NCBI GenBank assembly: GCA_965267425.1
Contig: OZ253959.1
Location: 1,736,001 to 1,800,000 of the forward strand
Source: G965267425 sp965267425
GTDB lineage: Bacteria > Bacteroidota > Bacteroidia > Flavobacteriales_E > Vicingaceae
DNA length: 64,000 nucleotides
Reading direction: 5' to 3'
Under the pieces are notes generated by a model. The model ran no database searches. It was not told the DNA's origin and was given only the letters and a program-made list of their open reading frames with translations. Below, one piece after another: positions 17,127-25,702 of this stretch. How positions within the stretch are numbered: position 1 is the first letter of the stretch; each line of letters opens with the position of its first letter. The translations under genes and the position numbers were made by a program.

Positions 17127-17951
17127 ATGGAAGAAATAGAAGTTTCAAAGTACATGGACCTGGCAACCTCATTCATCATGGACTACGGACCTAAGGTGGT
17201 TGGTGCCATTCTGGTATGGATATTCGGAGGTTGGATCATTAAAATGATGCTTCGTGGATTCAGACATGTTTTAAACAAACAAAACATTGATGAATCTTTG
17301 AAACCATTTCTGATAAGCATTGTTGGAGCTTTGTTGAAAGTTATGCTTGTGTTGAGTGTTCTGGGAACACTTGGCATTGAAATGACCTCTTTCATTGCTA
17401 TTCTTGGAGCTGCGGGTTTAGCTGTGGGCATGGCCCTGTCGGGCACTTTACAAAACTTCGCAGGCGGTGTGATTATTCTGATTATGAAACCCTTCCGTGT
17501 CGGTCATTTCATTGAAGCACAAGGTTACTTAGGAACGGTAAGTGAAATACAAATATTCACCACCATGTTGAAAACACCGGATAATAAAACCATTATACTT
17601 CCAAATGGGCCATTATCTACTTCATCCTTAATCAACTACAGTGCAGAAGAATTGAGACGAGTGGATTGGAGTTTTGGAATTGCATATGGAGACAGTGTGC
17701 CCAAGGCGAGAGAAGTCGTTAAAAGTTTGTGTGATGCTGACAACAGAATTCTGAAAGACCCGGAACTTTTTATTGGAGTGGCTGAATTGGCAGATAGCTC
17801 AGTAAATTTTGCTGTAAGAGCCTGGGTAAAAGGAGATGATTACTGGGATGTGTTTTTTGACATGAACGAAAAGGTCTATGAAGCCTTCCCTAAAAACGAT
17901 TTGAATATTCCATTTCCGCAAATGGATGTACACCTTTCTAAAGAAGAATGA
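17127..17951 (+). CDS. mscS: Small-conductance mechanosensitive channel (MscS family)
   Basis: 274 residues, the size of E. coli MscS. It has three N-terminal membrane helices. The third carries the pore pattern of alternating Gly and Ala (IAILGAAGLAVGMALSGTLQ) with the following NFAGGVIILIMKPFRVGHFI, the family signature. The beta domain has LGTVSEIQIFTTMLKTPDNK and IILPNGPLS. The channel opens on membrane tension to release solutes during hypo-osmotic shock. A short inverted repeat (ACGTTA 17981-17986, TAACGT 17995-18000) lies beyond the stop but lacks a T-run. Confidence 0.93.
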   Translation: MEEIEVSKYMDLATSFIMDYGPKVVGAILVWIFGGWIIKMMLRGFRHVLNKQNIDESLKPFLISIVGALLKVMLVLSVLGTLGIEMTSFIAILGAAGLAVGMALSGTLQNFAGGVIILIMKPFRVGHFIEAQGYLGTVSEIQIFTTMLKTPDNKTIILPNGPLSTSSLINYSAEELRRVDWSFGIAYGDSVPKAREVVKSLCDADNRILKDPELFIGVAELADSSVNFAVRAWVKGDDYWDVFFDMNEKVYEAFPKNDLNIPFPQMDVHLSKEE

Positions 17952-18067
17952 TCGCAAGATTTTACAATTTGATCATATTGACGTTATTATAAATTAACGT
18001 TATAGTTGTTTCTTGCTTCTATCCTAGGCTAAATCTTTCCACCTACACATACTAATCTACCATCACA

Positions 18068-18661
18068 ATGAAAAAAATACTGGTTAGCATATTGATGATT
18101 TTCCCTTTCATTGGTGTCCATGCCCAATTGGAAGGATCTAGTTCTGTACACGTCGGATACGGCTTTGGCAACATTGTTCAATCTGTGCTTGCATTAGACT
18201 ATCAAGGTTATGACGATTATAAATATACAGGCACGGGGCCATTGTTTCTGAAATATGAATATGGGGTAAATGATAAAATTACCATGGGTGTTAACATTGC
18301 TCATGTGGCTGCGGATGTCAGCTATAAAAATAACGGCCACCTGGTTGGTGGTTTGATTCCTTTTGAAGAATCCATTTCATGGGAAAGCACAAGTTTTTTA
18401 GCCCGATTAAATTTTCATTTTGGTTCAAACAATCGATTTGATCCATATTGGGGCTTTGGATTTGGTTATCGTGTTTCCAAATGGACTTATGAAAACAATG
18501 ATCCTACTTATGAGGCACCTGACGAAGTAGGCACTATATTTCCACTTGGTTTTGAGGCTTCTATTGGAGCTCGTTATTATTTCACCAATAACATTGGAAT
18601 TTATGGAGAGGCAGGATTGGCAAAGGCTGTCTTGCAATTCGGCGTCAGCGGGAGATTTTAA
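18068..18661 (+). CDS. Outer-membrane beta-barrel protein
   Basis: 197 residues. A signal peptide of ~20 residues ends in Gly-Val-His-Ala-Gln. The mature part alternates hydrophobic and polar residues in about eight strands (YGVNDKITMGVNIAHVAADV, FLARLNFHFG, YWGFGFGYRVSKW, ASIGARYYFTNNIGIYGEAG) and ends with Phe (VSGRF), the outer-membrane insertion signal. This is the small OmpA/OmpW-like eight-strand class. Ligand or role unknown. A strong terminator follows. Confidence 0.85.
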   Translation: MKKILVSILMIFPFIGVHAQLEGSSSVHVGYGFGNIVQSVLALDYQGYDDYKYTGTGPLFLKYEYGVNDKITMGVNIAHVAADVSYKNNGHLVGGLIPFEESISWESTSFLARLNFHFGSNNRFDPYWGFGFGYRVSKWTYENNDPTYEAPDEVGTIFPLGFEASIGARYYFTNNIGIYGEAGLAKAVLQFGVSGRF

Positions 18662-18678
18662 TCAAACAGATACAAATA

Positions 18679-18706
18679 AAAAAGCCCGGCATCAACCGGG
18701 CTTTTT
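18679..18706. terminator. Bidirectional intrinsic terminator
   Basis: AAAAAGCCCGG (18679-18689), loop CATCAA, CCGGGCTTTTT (18696-18706): an 11-bp perfect stem with A-runs and T-runs on both sides. It serves the barrel gene ending at 18661 and the convergent lipoprotein gene ending at 18720. Confidence 0.9.
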
Positions 18707-18719
18707 CTTTTTAACTAGT

Positions 18720-20162
18720 TTACCTCGTATAAGTCCAGACAGTAGAGGATTCAAACTCATTGATTGTTTCCGATCGTGTCTCCACTTCGGCTTGGTTATC
18801 TCTTACTGTGATGGTAAAAGTCGCAGAAGGTGAACTACCGCATCCACCATAATATTCCGCCCAATATTCATACGTGCCACTTGGTCCTGTTTCCCAGAAA
18901 ATATTTTCAGATGGAGATAGGCAATCTCCACATGTACAATCCACATCCAATTGTCCTCCATCAGAAGATTGTGTATTAGAGTAACTAATCACCTCCCCTC
19001 CTGGTGTGCGAACATACAGATCAATATCTGCGTCAGCTGACCATCTTAAATTGAAACGAGGACTTCCATCCTGCCCCGCTAGTGCGCAAATATCAATGGT
19101 ATCAATATCTGTGGTTTGATTGGCAAATACTTCAACACTTTCCTGGTAACCACCTGCTGTAATAGTATAAGTACCTCCCGAGGAAGGAATACCAACTTCC
19201 ACCAAGAAACGACCATTATCATTGGTAAAAGTGGAATATTCCATGGCGTAACCTGTGCGTCCTCTCAACGAAACACGCTGACCAATTAATTCTACCATTT
19301 CACAAGTAAAATATCCCGTAACTATTCCACTGGCTCTTATTTTATCACAATTTCCAAACGTTGAACTAGAAACCGGCATGGTGATTTCAGAGCCTGAAAC
19401 ATTGATATCGCCGCCAAAACTCCAGGTCAATGTCTGTTCATCAAAAACCCACATATTGGCTCCTTCTGCACTAATTTGATCAATCACTGCTTGTGAAACA
19501 GTAATGGTTACGGTAGCCGCTCCTGTCACGGGAGTCACTCTTGTTCCAGCGTTGTCCTCAAATTCAAATGCGGTAAAACCATATGATTCCAAAATCCCTT
19601 CTTCACCCGTTTCTCCAATGGCCTCAAAATCCCCACCGGGCATGGTTTCGGATAACAACTCCATGTTGTCCGCGCTCATGTACCTTCCATAGGCGGTTAT
19701 TTCACCAGTAACGGAATTGCCGTCGCTATCCTGAAATCCACTTCCCGAAAGGTCAAGCGTAAATCCGGAACCTGAAACTGACGTTGAACTCGATGCGTTA
19801 AATGTGCCAATCACTTGTTTAGCAATCAACTTGATGGTAACATGCAATGCACCACTACCCGCCTTTTCCAAGTTTCTAAAGCCTGGAAAAAACCCGTTGG
19901 CGTTAACGGTTAATCTGTACTTCTCATTGTCCAACTTAACACCGGTAAGAAGAACATCTCCTTCAGTGTCGGTTGTGCCACTCACTGAACCGCTTACTAC
20001 CTCAGCATTTGAAACCGGAAACCCCGATTCATCAACTACTTTGATGTTGATGCTAGCGCCAGAAGAGCCGCCACTACCACCACTGTTATTGTCTTTGTCT
20101 TTTTTACATGAAAATGTAATACTGATGGCGGCTAGAATAAAAATATGAATGATATATCTCAT
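18720..20162 (-). CDS. Surface lipoprotein with carboxypeptidase-regulatory-like domains
   Basis: 480 residues. The lipoprotein signal ends at Cys19 (ISITFSCKKDKD), followed by a Gly/Ser linker typical of exported Bacteroidota lipoproteins. A CarboxypepD_reg-like beta-sandwich (about 38-112: INIKVVDESGFPVSNAEVVS ... LTVNANGF) comes first, then beta-rich domains, including a second small Ig-like repeat near 310-350. The C-terminal ~110 residues (FNLRWSADADIDLYVRTPGG ... FTITVRDNQ) contain four closely placed Cys and resemble domains that bind ligands or calcium. No catalytic motif is visible; a binding or structural surface role is likely. Confidence 0.8.
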   Translation of the reverse strand: MRYIIHIFILAAISITFSCKKDKDNNSGGSGGSSGASINIKVVDESGFPVSNAEVVSGSVSGTTDTEGDVLLTGVKLDNEKYRLTVNANGFFPGFRNLEKAGSGALHVTIKLIAKQVIGTFNASSSTSVSGSGFTLDLSGSGFQDSDGNSVTGEITAYGRYMSADNMELLSETMPGGDFEAIGETGEEGILESYGFTAFEFEDNAGTRVTPVTGAATVTITVSQAVIDQISAEGANMWVFDEQTLTWSFGGDINVSGSEITMPVSSSTFGNCDKIRASGIVTGYFTCEMVELIGQRVSLRGRTGYAMEYSTFTNDNGRFLVEVGIPSSGGTYTITAGGYQESVEVFANQTTDIDTIDICALAGQDGSPRFNLRWSADADIDLYVRTPGGEVISYSNTQSSDGGQLDVDCTCGDCLSPSENIFWETGPSGTYEYWAEYYGGCGSSPSATFTITVRDNQAEVETRSETINEFESSTVWTYTR

Positions 20163-20192
20163 CTTCTTTGGATTTACTTTTTGGATGAATAA

Positions 20193-20585
20193 TTACTTGT
20201 TCAAGCGCTCTTTGCCCGGAAACTTAAGTGTATTTGACATGCTCACTGGTCTAGCCCACCATTTGTATCGTCCATTTGTTTGGCAAATCATAATTTGATC
20301 ACCGGTGTTACTTCCAGGAGCAATGTTCTTGATTTCGCCGGTTTCCCATTCACCATTCAATTGTTGGTAAGCATATAGCAAGTCCATAGGAACACTTCCG
20401 TTATTTTTTAGTTTGAGAAACAAGCTATTTGGATTGTTGCAATGAACACCTTTCTCTTGAGCAACTACTTGAAACGTATCCTTGTAGTCACTCAACGATT
20501 GAGCATAAAGCGCTGACATTGAAAAAATTAGCATAGCAGTAGCACATGGCTTTGCGGCGGCGGCCATAAATTGACGTACTCTCAT
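20193..20585 (-). CDS. Secreted hypothetical protein
   Basis: About 130 residues from the ATG at 20585, where a clear signal peptide begins (FMAAAAKPCATAMLIFSMSA, cleavage near Leu-Tyr-Ala-Gln). The frame extends to 20654 with an unlikely leader. The mature part (SLSDYKDTFQVVAQEKGVHC ... GRYKWWARPVSM) has two Cys, which could form a disulfide, and a beta-rich pattern. Family not recognised. It lies 31 bases upstream of the lipoprotein gene at 18720 on the same strand, so they may be cotranscribed. Confidence 0.65.
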   Translation of the reverse strand: MRVRQFMAAAAKPCATAMLIFSMSALYAQSLSDYKDTFQVVAQEKGVHCNNPNSLFLKLKNNGSVPMDLLYAYQQLNGEWETGEIKNIAPGSNTGDQIMICQTNGRYKWWARPVSMSNTLKFPGKERLNK

Positions 20586-20941
20586 AAAAATAAAATTGGG
20601 TTGGTTAGTTATTCTAAGGTACAATAAATATGGAAGAATGGAGATTTGAACCAACGTGTTTTGAATTTGACAATTGTACTTTTTTTCATGAATTACCCAA
20701 AGGTTCTTTAATGGGAGTAATGAAATTGGACGCTAGCCAAGATTTTACACATTTGTCCATTTCAAGCTGACACAAGATGGCTTATTGAAAGAATAAACTC
20801 GATTCAAATCATTAGCAAAGCCATTGGATTAAGAATGTGATAATCGAATAAAAAGGGAACTTATTACCAAAGAAATATACATAAATTGGTAGTGTCCAAA
20901 CTGCGCTATTCATTTTAAATTACACAAAGAATAATCATGAT
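20586..20941. other. Intergenic region without recognised features
   Basis: About 356 bases between divergent genes. It is AT-rich, with no reading frame above ~40 codons, no hairpin and no good -33/-7 pair on either strand. Confidence 0.5.
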
Positions 20942-21193
20942 ATGATAGCACATTTTTTAATCTTCTTGGTATACATGCAAATAACGGTTGGAGAAAGTCT
21001 GACCATGGTCACTATTTTATTCGCAGCCATTGGTGGCGTTTGGTTTCTTGGAAAATCCTTTGGTCAAATCAATACCAAATTGGAAAAATTTAAACCTGAA
21101 ATTGACAAAATTCCAGATATCGATTCCAAGGTAAATCTTATGTGGAACAGGTTTGAAGAATTCTTGGATAACCATAAAAAAATTGATGGCTGA
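20942..21193 (+). CDS. Small membrane-anchored hypothetical protein
   Basis: 83 residues. One or two N-terminal hydrophobic segments (MIAHFLIFLVYMQITVGESL; MVTILFAAIGGVWFLGKSFG) are followed by a charged, possibly coiled-coil tail (INTKLEKFKPEIDKIPDIDS). Layout resembles small holin- or haemolysin-accessory-like proteins, but no family match can be claimed. There is no other phage-like gene around. Confidence 0.5.
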   Translation: MIAHFLIFLVYMQITVGESLTMVTILFAAIGGVWFLGKSFGQINTKLEKFKPEIDKIPDIDSKVNLMWNRFEEFLDNHKKIDG

Positions 21194-21339
21194 AAGAAGT
21201 ATTGAAACCTAAAAAATACTTGCCTCACAGAGAATTTATGTCTTTGTACTTTGGAGTGTTCGAATTCTTCTGCAAAAATCTAATACTGCCCTTACCTCTG
21301 ATTCCATTACATTTGTTGATATAACGCAAACTTAAGTCG

Positions 21340-22188
21340 AAGCCAATTTTTCAGAAATCGTTTAAAATAGCGGACCAGGAAGTTGTTGGAAAAGCTAAAT
21401 TTCGCCCTCCTTTCAAGGTGAGCAATTCACTTGATCATTCAGCTTTGTTTGTGCATGTCATTAACGGACATTCCAAAATTTACGCACCGATAAAAAGTGT
21501 GGAATTGAACTCCGGCGACAGTTTGATAATGAAATGTGACAACTTCGTAAACAATTGGTTAGAAAATAAGGACAACTCGTTAACCGAAGTCATCATCTTT
21601 CAATTAAACCACAAAACCATACAATTTGCCCACGATAATAAGGTTCCCGAATTCATCAGAGAATCCGCTACCGTTGAATCGTCCTCCCTTCAAAAAATTC
21701 AGTCCAATAACCTATTGATACGATTTGCCAAAGAAATATCCCAGTACATTGATCAACCGGAAATGATGAAAGAGGAATTGATACGCGTCAAGACCAGGGA
21801 ATTACTTTTCCTCTTGACAGAAATAGATCAAGACGCCTCCATCAAAAATGTTTTGGCCTCTCTGTTTGATCACATTGATTACAACTTTAAGCAAATCATC
21901 GAAGCCAACGTTTTTGAAAATTTGAATTTGGAAGATCTGGCGTTCATGACCAGCTTAAGCCTTTCTTCATTTCAGCGAAAATTTAAGGAGCTTTTTGAAA
22001 CAACACCCAGGAAGTACATCAACTTAAAAAGACTGGAAAAAGCCAAACACATGTTGGAAAATCCGAATATGAGAATAAGCGACATTGCGTATTCATGCGG
22101 ATTTCAAGATGTAGCTTATTTCTCGAATACTTTTTCTACCACATATTCCATTTCTCCCAGATCCTACAGAAAGCGTGTTTTGGAATAA
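21340..22188 (+). pseudogene. AraC-family regulator with a lost or non-standard start
   Basis: From a GTG at 21418 the frame gives 256 residues with a C-terminal AraC domain (NLEDLALFMTS-like first HTH, MRISDIAYSCGFQDVAYFSN second, ending SPRSYRKR). It is a paralog of the regulator at 3925-4764. Similarity continues upstream of the GTG (FKIADQEVVGKAKFRPPFKV against FDIEEKVILERVIFKPPLKA), back to 21340, where the paralog's Met aligns with AAG. An in-frame TAA lies at 21322. So either the ATG has mutated, a rare start such as ATT (21346) is used, or only the shorter GTG form is made. The rest of the frame is intact. Confidence 0.6.
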
Positions 22189-22299
22189 ACTTCCAAATCT
22201 TTGGCAGTTTCTTACAAGTTTTTTTAATCACAGGTAATGATTTTTGTTCTGTAGGAAAGACTGCGATTCAGTCTTCACGAATTTTAAATAATTTCTGAT

Positions 22300-23184
22300 A
22301 TGAAAAAAAATGTCTCAATTTCGCATATTACCGTTTTTATAAGTTGTTTTCTTCCAATGGCAGTTGTTGCACAAGGCCCATGGAGTCAAGAAAAAAACAC
22401 CGGCTTTGTTCAATTGCAAACCACCTTGCAAGCCCAGGGCACTTATGATGGTCTAATACTGACGGGAACAAGTCCAACAGAAACCGAGACAAATATCAAC
22501 AGAGAAGTTGCCAATTCTGATTTGGGTATTTATGCCACCTATGGTTTAACGGATAAATTCACCTTGATTACACATTTGCCGTTTAAGTATGTTGCTACTC
22601 AGGAGCAAACGGATTCACTGTATTCTCCCACCCTTTTGGAAGAAGGAAGTTTATATGGACTTAGTAATGTTCTCTTTGGTGTAAAGTATGGACTATTGGA
22701 TAAAAAATTGAAAGTTGCCGTTTCCATTCAAACGAGCTGGAGAACGGGCACCGAAAATTTAGAAAAAGGATTGGCCACGGGTTACTTATCCAATTCATTT
22801 GGTCTATTTGGTCATGCGGGAGGAAGTCTATCATCTCGCTGGTATACCTTTATCGATTTCGGTTATAATATATCAACCAATGACTATAGTGATTTCATTC
22901 TAGCCAATTTTGAATTAGGGTTTAAAGCTTCCAACGCCAAAAATCTTTGGCTTGTGTTGAATACGAACTTCCGAGAATCAATGGAAAACGGAGATTTCTT
23001 TAATGAAAACTTACTGCAAACAGGATTGTATCCCAATGATCAGGAATGGAGAGGATATGGAATCAAGGCCTTGTATGAAATGAACAATCAAATTGGTTTT
23101 ACATTAGGAACTGCCGGGGCATTTTCCGCCAATTATGTTGGGTTTGCCGGACCGCTGACCTTCGGCATCTTTAAAAAATGGTGA
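22300..23184 (+). CDS. Outer-membrane beta-barrel protein
   Basis: 294 residues. A signal peptide of ~25 residues (ITVFISCFLPMAVVAQ) is followed by a barrel of about 12 strands with alternating residues (GFVQLQTTLQAQGTYDG, LGIYATYGLTDKFTLITHLP, VLFGVKYGLLDKKLKVAVSI, WYTFIDFGYNIS, GFTLGTAGAFSANYVGF), ending LTFGIFKKW. The final Trp/Phe pattern fits outer-membrane insertion. The layout recalls transporter-like barrels of the MetA/phenol-degradation type, but the substrate is unknown. It is 111 bases downstream of the AraC-like gene on the same strand. Confidence 0.8.
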   Translation: MKKNVSISHITVFISCFLPMAVVAQGPWSQEKNTGFVQLQTTLQAQGTYDGLILTGTSPTETETNINREVANSDLGIYATYGLTDKFTLITHLPFKYVATQEQTDSLYSPTLLEEGSLYGLSNVLFGVKYGLLDKKLKVAVSIQTSWRTGTENLEKGLATGYLSNSFGLFGHAGGSLSSRWYTFIDFGYNISTNDYSDFILANFELGFKASNAKNLWLVLNTNFRESMENGDFFNENLLQTGLYPNDQEWRGYGIKALYEMNNQIGFTLGTAGAFSANYVGFAGPLTFGIFKKW

Positions 23185-23220
23185 AGCCTTTATTGATCAA
23201 TATGGCTGGAATTTTAGATG

Positions 23221-23477
23221 TAATTGGCAGGATTACCTGAGGTGATCCTGAGTTTGGGAGGGAGATCAAAAGTCCTTCACAAACTTCGTTTAATGCCTTT
23301 TTTTTATTCACAAAATGCAAGAAGCTTGATTTTGCTCCATAAAAAAAGTCCTACACATCGTGAAGGACTTTTGTCGGGGTGGCAGGATTATTCGCACCCA
23401 CAATGCCTCACACTCTTGGCCCTCATGAACTCGGCTAAAGCCTCGTTTCGAACCACGGTTCGAATATCATACGCTGA
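23221..23477 (-). pseudogene. Decayed tRNA-Pro-like copy and flanking remnants
   Basis: The 21 bases at 23369-23389 are identical to 23516-23536, the 3' end of the intact tRNA-Pro plus its start of spacer. On the minus strand the decayed copy reads GGTGCGAATAATCC where the gene has GGTTCGAATCC, a T-loop with an insertion. A palindrome TTCGAACC/GGTTCGAA lies at about 23447-23464, and a third GGCAGGATT occurs at 23226-23234. No intact tRNA can be folded here. It is not a protein gene, although an 85-codon frame runs through it. Confidence 0.5.
23344..23372 (-). terminator. Hairpin terminator of the tRNA-like remnant
   Basis: AAAAGTCCT (23344-23352) pairs with AGGACTTTT (23364-23372), with an inner CAC/GTG pair. 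On the minus strand it ends in a T-run. It sits right after the tRNA-like remnant, as the intact gene's hairpin does. A 13-base piece (23360-23372) is also repeated inverted at 23268-23280. Confidence 0.6.
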
Positions 23478-23519
23478 TTAAAACAAGAAGCGTTGTCAAA
23501 TGACAACGCTTCTTGTTTT
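23478..23519 (-). terminator. Terminator of tRNA-Pro
   Basis: AAAACAAGAAGCGTTGTCA and its exact complement TGACAACGCTTCTTGTTTT form a 19-bp perfect stem immediately after the tRNA 3' end on the minus strand. Confidence 0.85.
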
Positions 23520-23520
23520 G

Positions 23521-23595
23521 TCGGGGTGGCAGGATTCGAACCTGCGACCTCCTGCTCCCAAAGCAGGCGCGCTAACCGGGCTACGCTACACCCCG
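23521..23595 (-). tRNA. tRNA-Pro (anticodon TGG)
   Basis: The cloverleaf is complete on the minus strand: acceptor CGGGGTG/CACCCCG, D arm with GCCCGGTTAGCGC, anticodon arm CCTGC-TTTGGGA-GCAGG with anticodon TGG, T arm GCAGGTTCGAATCCTGC, discriminator A. CCA is not encoded. A perfect terminator hairpin follows at once. Confidence 0.95.
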
Positions 23596-23694
23596 AGACT
23601 CATTGCTCGTAAAGGCCGACAAAAGTAAGATATTTTTCATTCTTCACAGAATGATCTTGAGAAAAAATAAATGAGAAATTAATTAGCCCTGCCC

Positions 23695-24216
23695 CTATTT
23701 TTCAGAACCCACATATTTCATGTTGATGTATGTGATCAATTCATCCGTGACATCATACGATTCATTGGCGTGCATCAGCGCTCCTGTCCCATCCGCACCG
23801 TGTAAAAAATCCAAATTCATTTGAGATCCAAATTCTTTGGTATACTGATTCAATTGTTTCCAGATTTGTTGATCATACGATTGCAATGCTCTTGAATTAT
23901 CTTCCTCAAACTGTTGTTGTTTGTAAGCATATTGCTGCCTCAACGATTGGTACTGATTCATTTGTTCTTCCGAAGGTTTGACTCCGTCCAATGATTGAGT
24001 AAATAGATTGATTTGCATTTCAAGACTGTCCAAAATGGCTTTTCGTTTATTTTGAACGCTGGTTAATTTACCTTCCAATTCTTTCTTCATGGTAAATTCA
24101 TTGTACACCTTGTTTAAATCCACGTATGCTACTTTAGGTTGCTTAAGCCCATAGTATAAGCCCATTATTCCCAGAAGTAAAGCAATGGCAGAAAGTATAA
24201 CAGCTATGTTTCTCAT
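23695..24216 (-). CDS. OmpH/Skp-family periplasmic protein
   Basis: 173 residues. The N-terminal hydrophobic segment (IAVILSAIALLLGIMGLYYG) may be an uncleaved anchor. Then comes the OmpH opening (KVAYVDLNKVYNEFTMKKEL) and a long coiled coil (about 45-130, rich in Gln, Lys and Glu), and finally a Gly-rich return strand ending with VTDELITYINMKY. Skp-like proteins are trimeric chaperones that hold unfolded outer-membrane proteins. Being membrane-anchored instead of soluble is a difference from classical Skp. Confidence 0.8.
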   Translation of the reverse strand: MRNIAVILSAIALLLGIMGLYYGLKQPKVAYVDLNKVYNEFTMKKELEGKLTSVQNKRKAILDSLEMQINLFTQSLDGVKPSEEQMNQYQSLRQQYAYKQQQFEEDNSRALQSYDQQIWKQLNQYTKEFGSQMNLDFLHGADGTGALMHANESYDVTDELITYINMKYVGSEK

Positions 24217-24456
24217 TGTTGGTAATGTTTGATTTCGAAAAAGTAGTTAAAGAATGAATTATTCTGGCGGAGGATCAGCTACGAATATATGATTTCATTG
24301 CATGCAATACAAAGACAGATGATAATTCTAAATAAATGTCGTGAAGCTCTTCGTTTTTGCTAGACTCAAGATTTTTATCGCGTATTGTTTTCATGAAATA
24401 TTTATAAATTCGCGACTCATTTTCAGCGATACCAAAGGGATATTCCCACCACAAGC

Positions 24457-25692
24457 ATGTCAAACGAATCCAGCTTTTTTAAAAAATACCCTCGACTTTC
24501 ACTCGTATTAGTGAATGCATTTGTTTTTATTTTCCTTCTTGGGTTATTTGAAATTGGATTACGCCTTGCCACCCCTGAATGGTTGGAAATGAAAATGGCC
24601 ATTGTCAATAAAGATAAAGAGCAAGATTTCACGGGAACAGACAGAAGCTGGAAGACCATCAAGGATGCACAAGGCCATGTAGTTTCGTTTGAGCCTCATT
24701 CAACGGTTAATGTGGCGCATTCTGAATACCAAAATGTAGTTCATTTGGACGAATTCGGATCAAGAACATTTCACTCACCTGACTCAGGTAATTTTGTTCC
24801 ATTTTTTGGCGATTCGTTTACGTTTGGATTAGGAGTGGACAGCCAAGAAACGTTTGTTAGCCTGTTACAAAATGAATTTCCTAACCATCGTTTTTTGAAC
24901 CTTGGCATTCCAGGTTCTGGATTGCTGGATCAATACCATGTATTTGAATACCGATTGAAGCAAGGTCAACCGTTCAACAAAGCCGTTATCTGTTTTTATG
25001 AAGGCAATGATTTGAGTGATATCCAGCGTTATGTGCGTAAACAAAACAAAAAATCAACGCCAGACGATAACAACAAAAATGAAATAGAAAGTCCTGGATT
25101 ATTGAAGACCTTGAACAAAAAAATTGTTCATCACCCATTATTTGCGCGATTGTACGTAGTTCAATTCATTAAGCAAAAAATGATGAACTTATTAAATACC
25201 TCTGGCAATCAAGTACATATGCTTCCCATTTATCAGGTGAGCTCTCAATTGCCAAACAATGAAGAACTTAAGAATGAATACCAACATAATTTACGAATAG
25301 CGATGCAAAAAGTGGATTCGCTTGCTGGGGTAAATAATATTGAAATCACTTACATCCTTATCCCTGATAAAGCCCAATTGCTAAAGGAATCCACACGAAA
25401 AACGTTGGAATATTACAACATCGATTCCACGCAATTTGATCCGTTAATAACTACCACGATTTTTTCTCAGGTTGCGTCAGAATTAAACATTAAATTTGCC
25501 GACGTCAAAAACCAGATGATGCTGCTAACCGACAAGCCGGACTTGTATTATATCGCTGACAATCACTTTACCCCCAGGGGGCATCGTGAATACGCGAAAT
25601 TGATGGTCCCTTTTCTCAATGATTTTTTGAACAACAAAGATTCATTAAGTGTTGGTGAAACATTAGTTGAATCGTTAACCATCCAGGAATAA
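24457..25692 (+). CDS. SGNH/GDSL-like hydrolase, membrane-anchored (SxtL-like position)
   Basis: 411 residues. One N-terminal membrane helix (LSLVLVNAFVFIFLLGLFEI) precedes an exported SGNH domain: GDSFTFGLG (Ser about 120), a LGIPGSGLLDQY block with Gly, FYEGNDLSD with Asn, and ADNHFTPRGH near 366-375 with the Asp-x-His pair. These four blocks are the catalytic set of GDSL esterases or acetyltransferases. It is followed after 10 bases by a carbamoyltransferase, a DUF5989 microprotein and an SxtJ protein, so it likely acts on the same glycan or small molecule. Confidence 0.85.
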   Translation: MSNESSFFKKYPRLSLVLVNAFVFIFLLGLFEIGLRLATPEWLEMKMAIVNKDKEQDFTGTDRSWKTIKDAQGHVVSFEPHSTVNVAHSEYQNVVHLDEFGSRTFHSPDSGNFVPFFGDSFTFGLGVDSQETFVSLLQNEFPNHRFLNLGIPGSGLLDQYHVFEYRLKQGQPFNKAVICFYEGNDLSDIQRYVRKQNKKSTPDDNNKNEIESPGLLKTLNKKIVHHPLFARLYVVQFIKQKMMNLLNTSGNQVHMLPIYQVSSQLPNNEELKNEYQHNLRIAMQKVDSLAGVNNIEITYILIPDKAQLLKESTRKTLEYYNIDSTQFDPLITTTIFSQVASELNIKFADVKNQMMLLTDKPDLYYIADNHFTPRGHREYAKLMVPFLNDFLNNKDSLSVGETLVESLTIQE

Positions 25693-25702
25693 TTTATCAT
25701 CA

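Noticed and set aside
23224..23481. 85-codon plus-strand frame across the tRNA-Pro remnants
   Set aside because: Its translated C-terminal half (e.g. GWQDYSHPQCL) comes from reading through tRNA-derived sequence; frames of this kind are a common false gene call next to tRNA-Pro.
24275..24463. 62-codon minus-strand frame upstream of the SGNH gene
   Set aside because: The C-terminal ~39 residues look protein-like, but there is no ribosome-binding site that I can see, no family match and it faces the promoter of the divergent gene; too weak to annotate.
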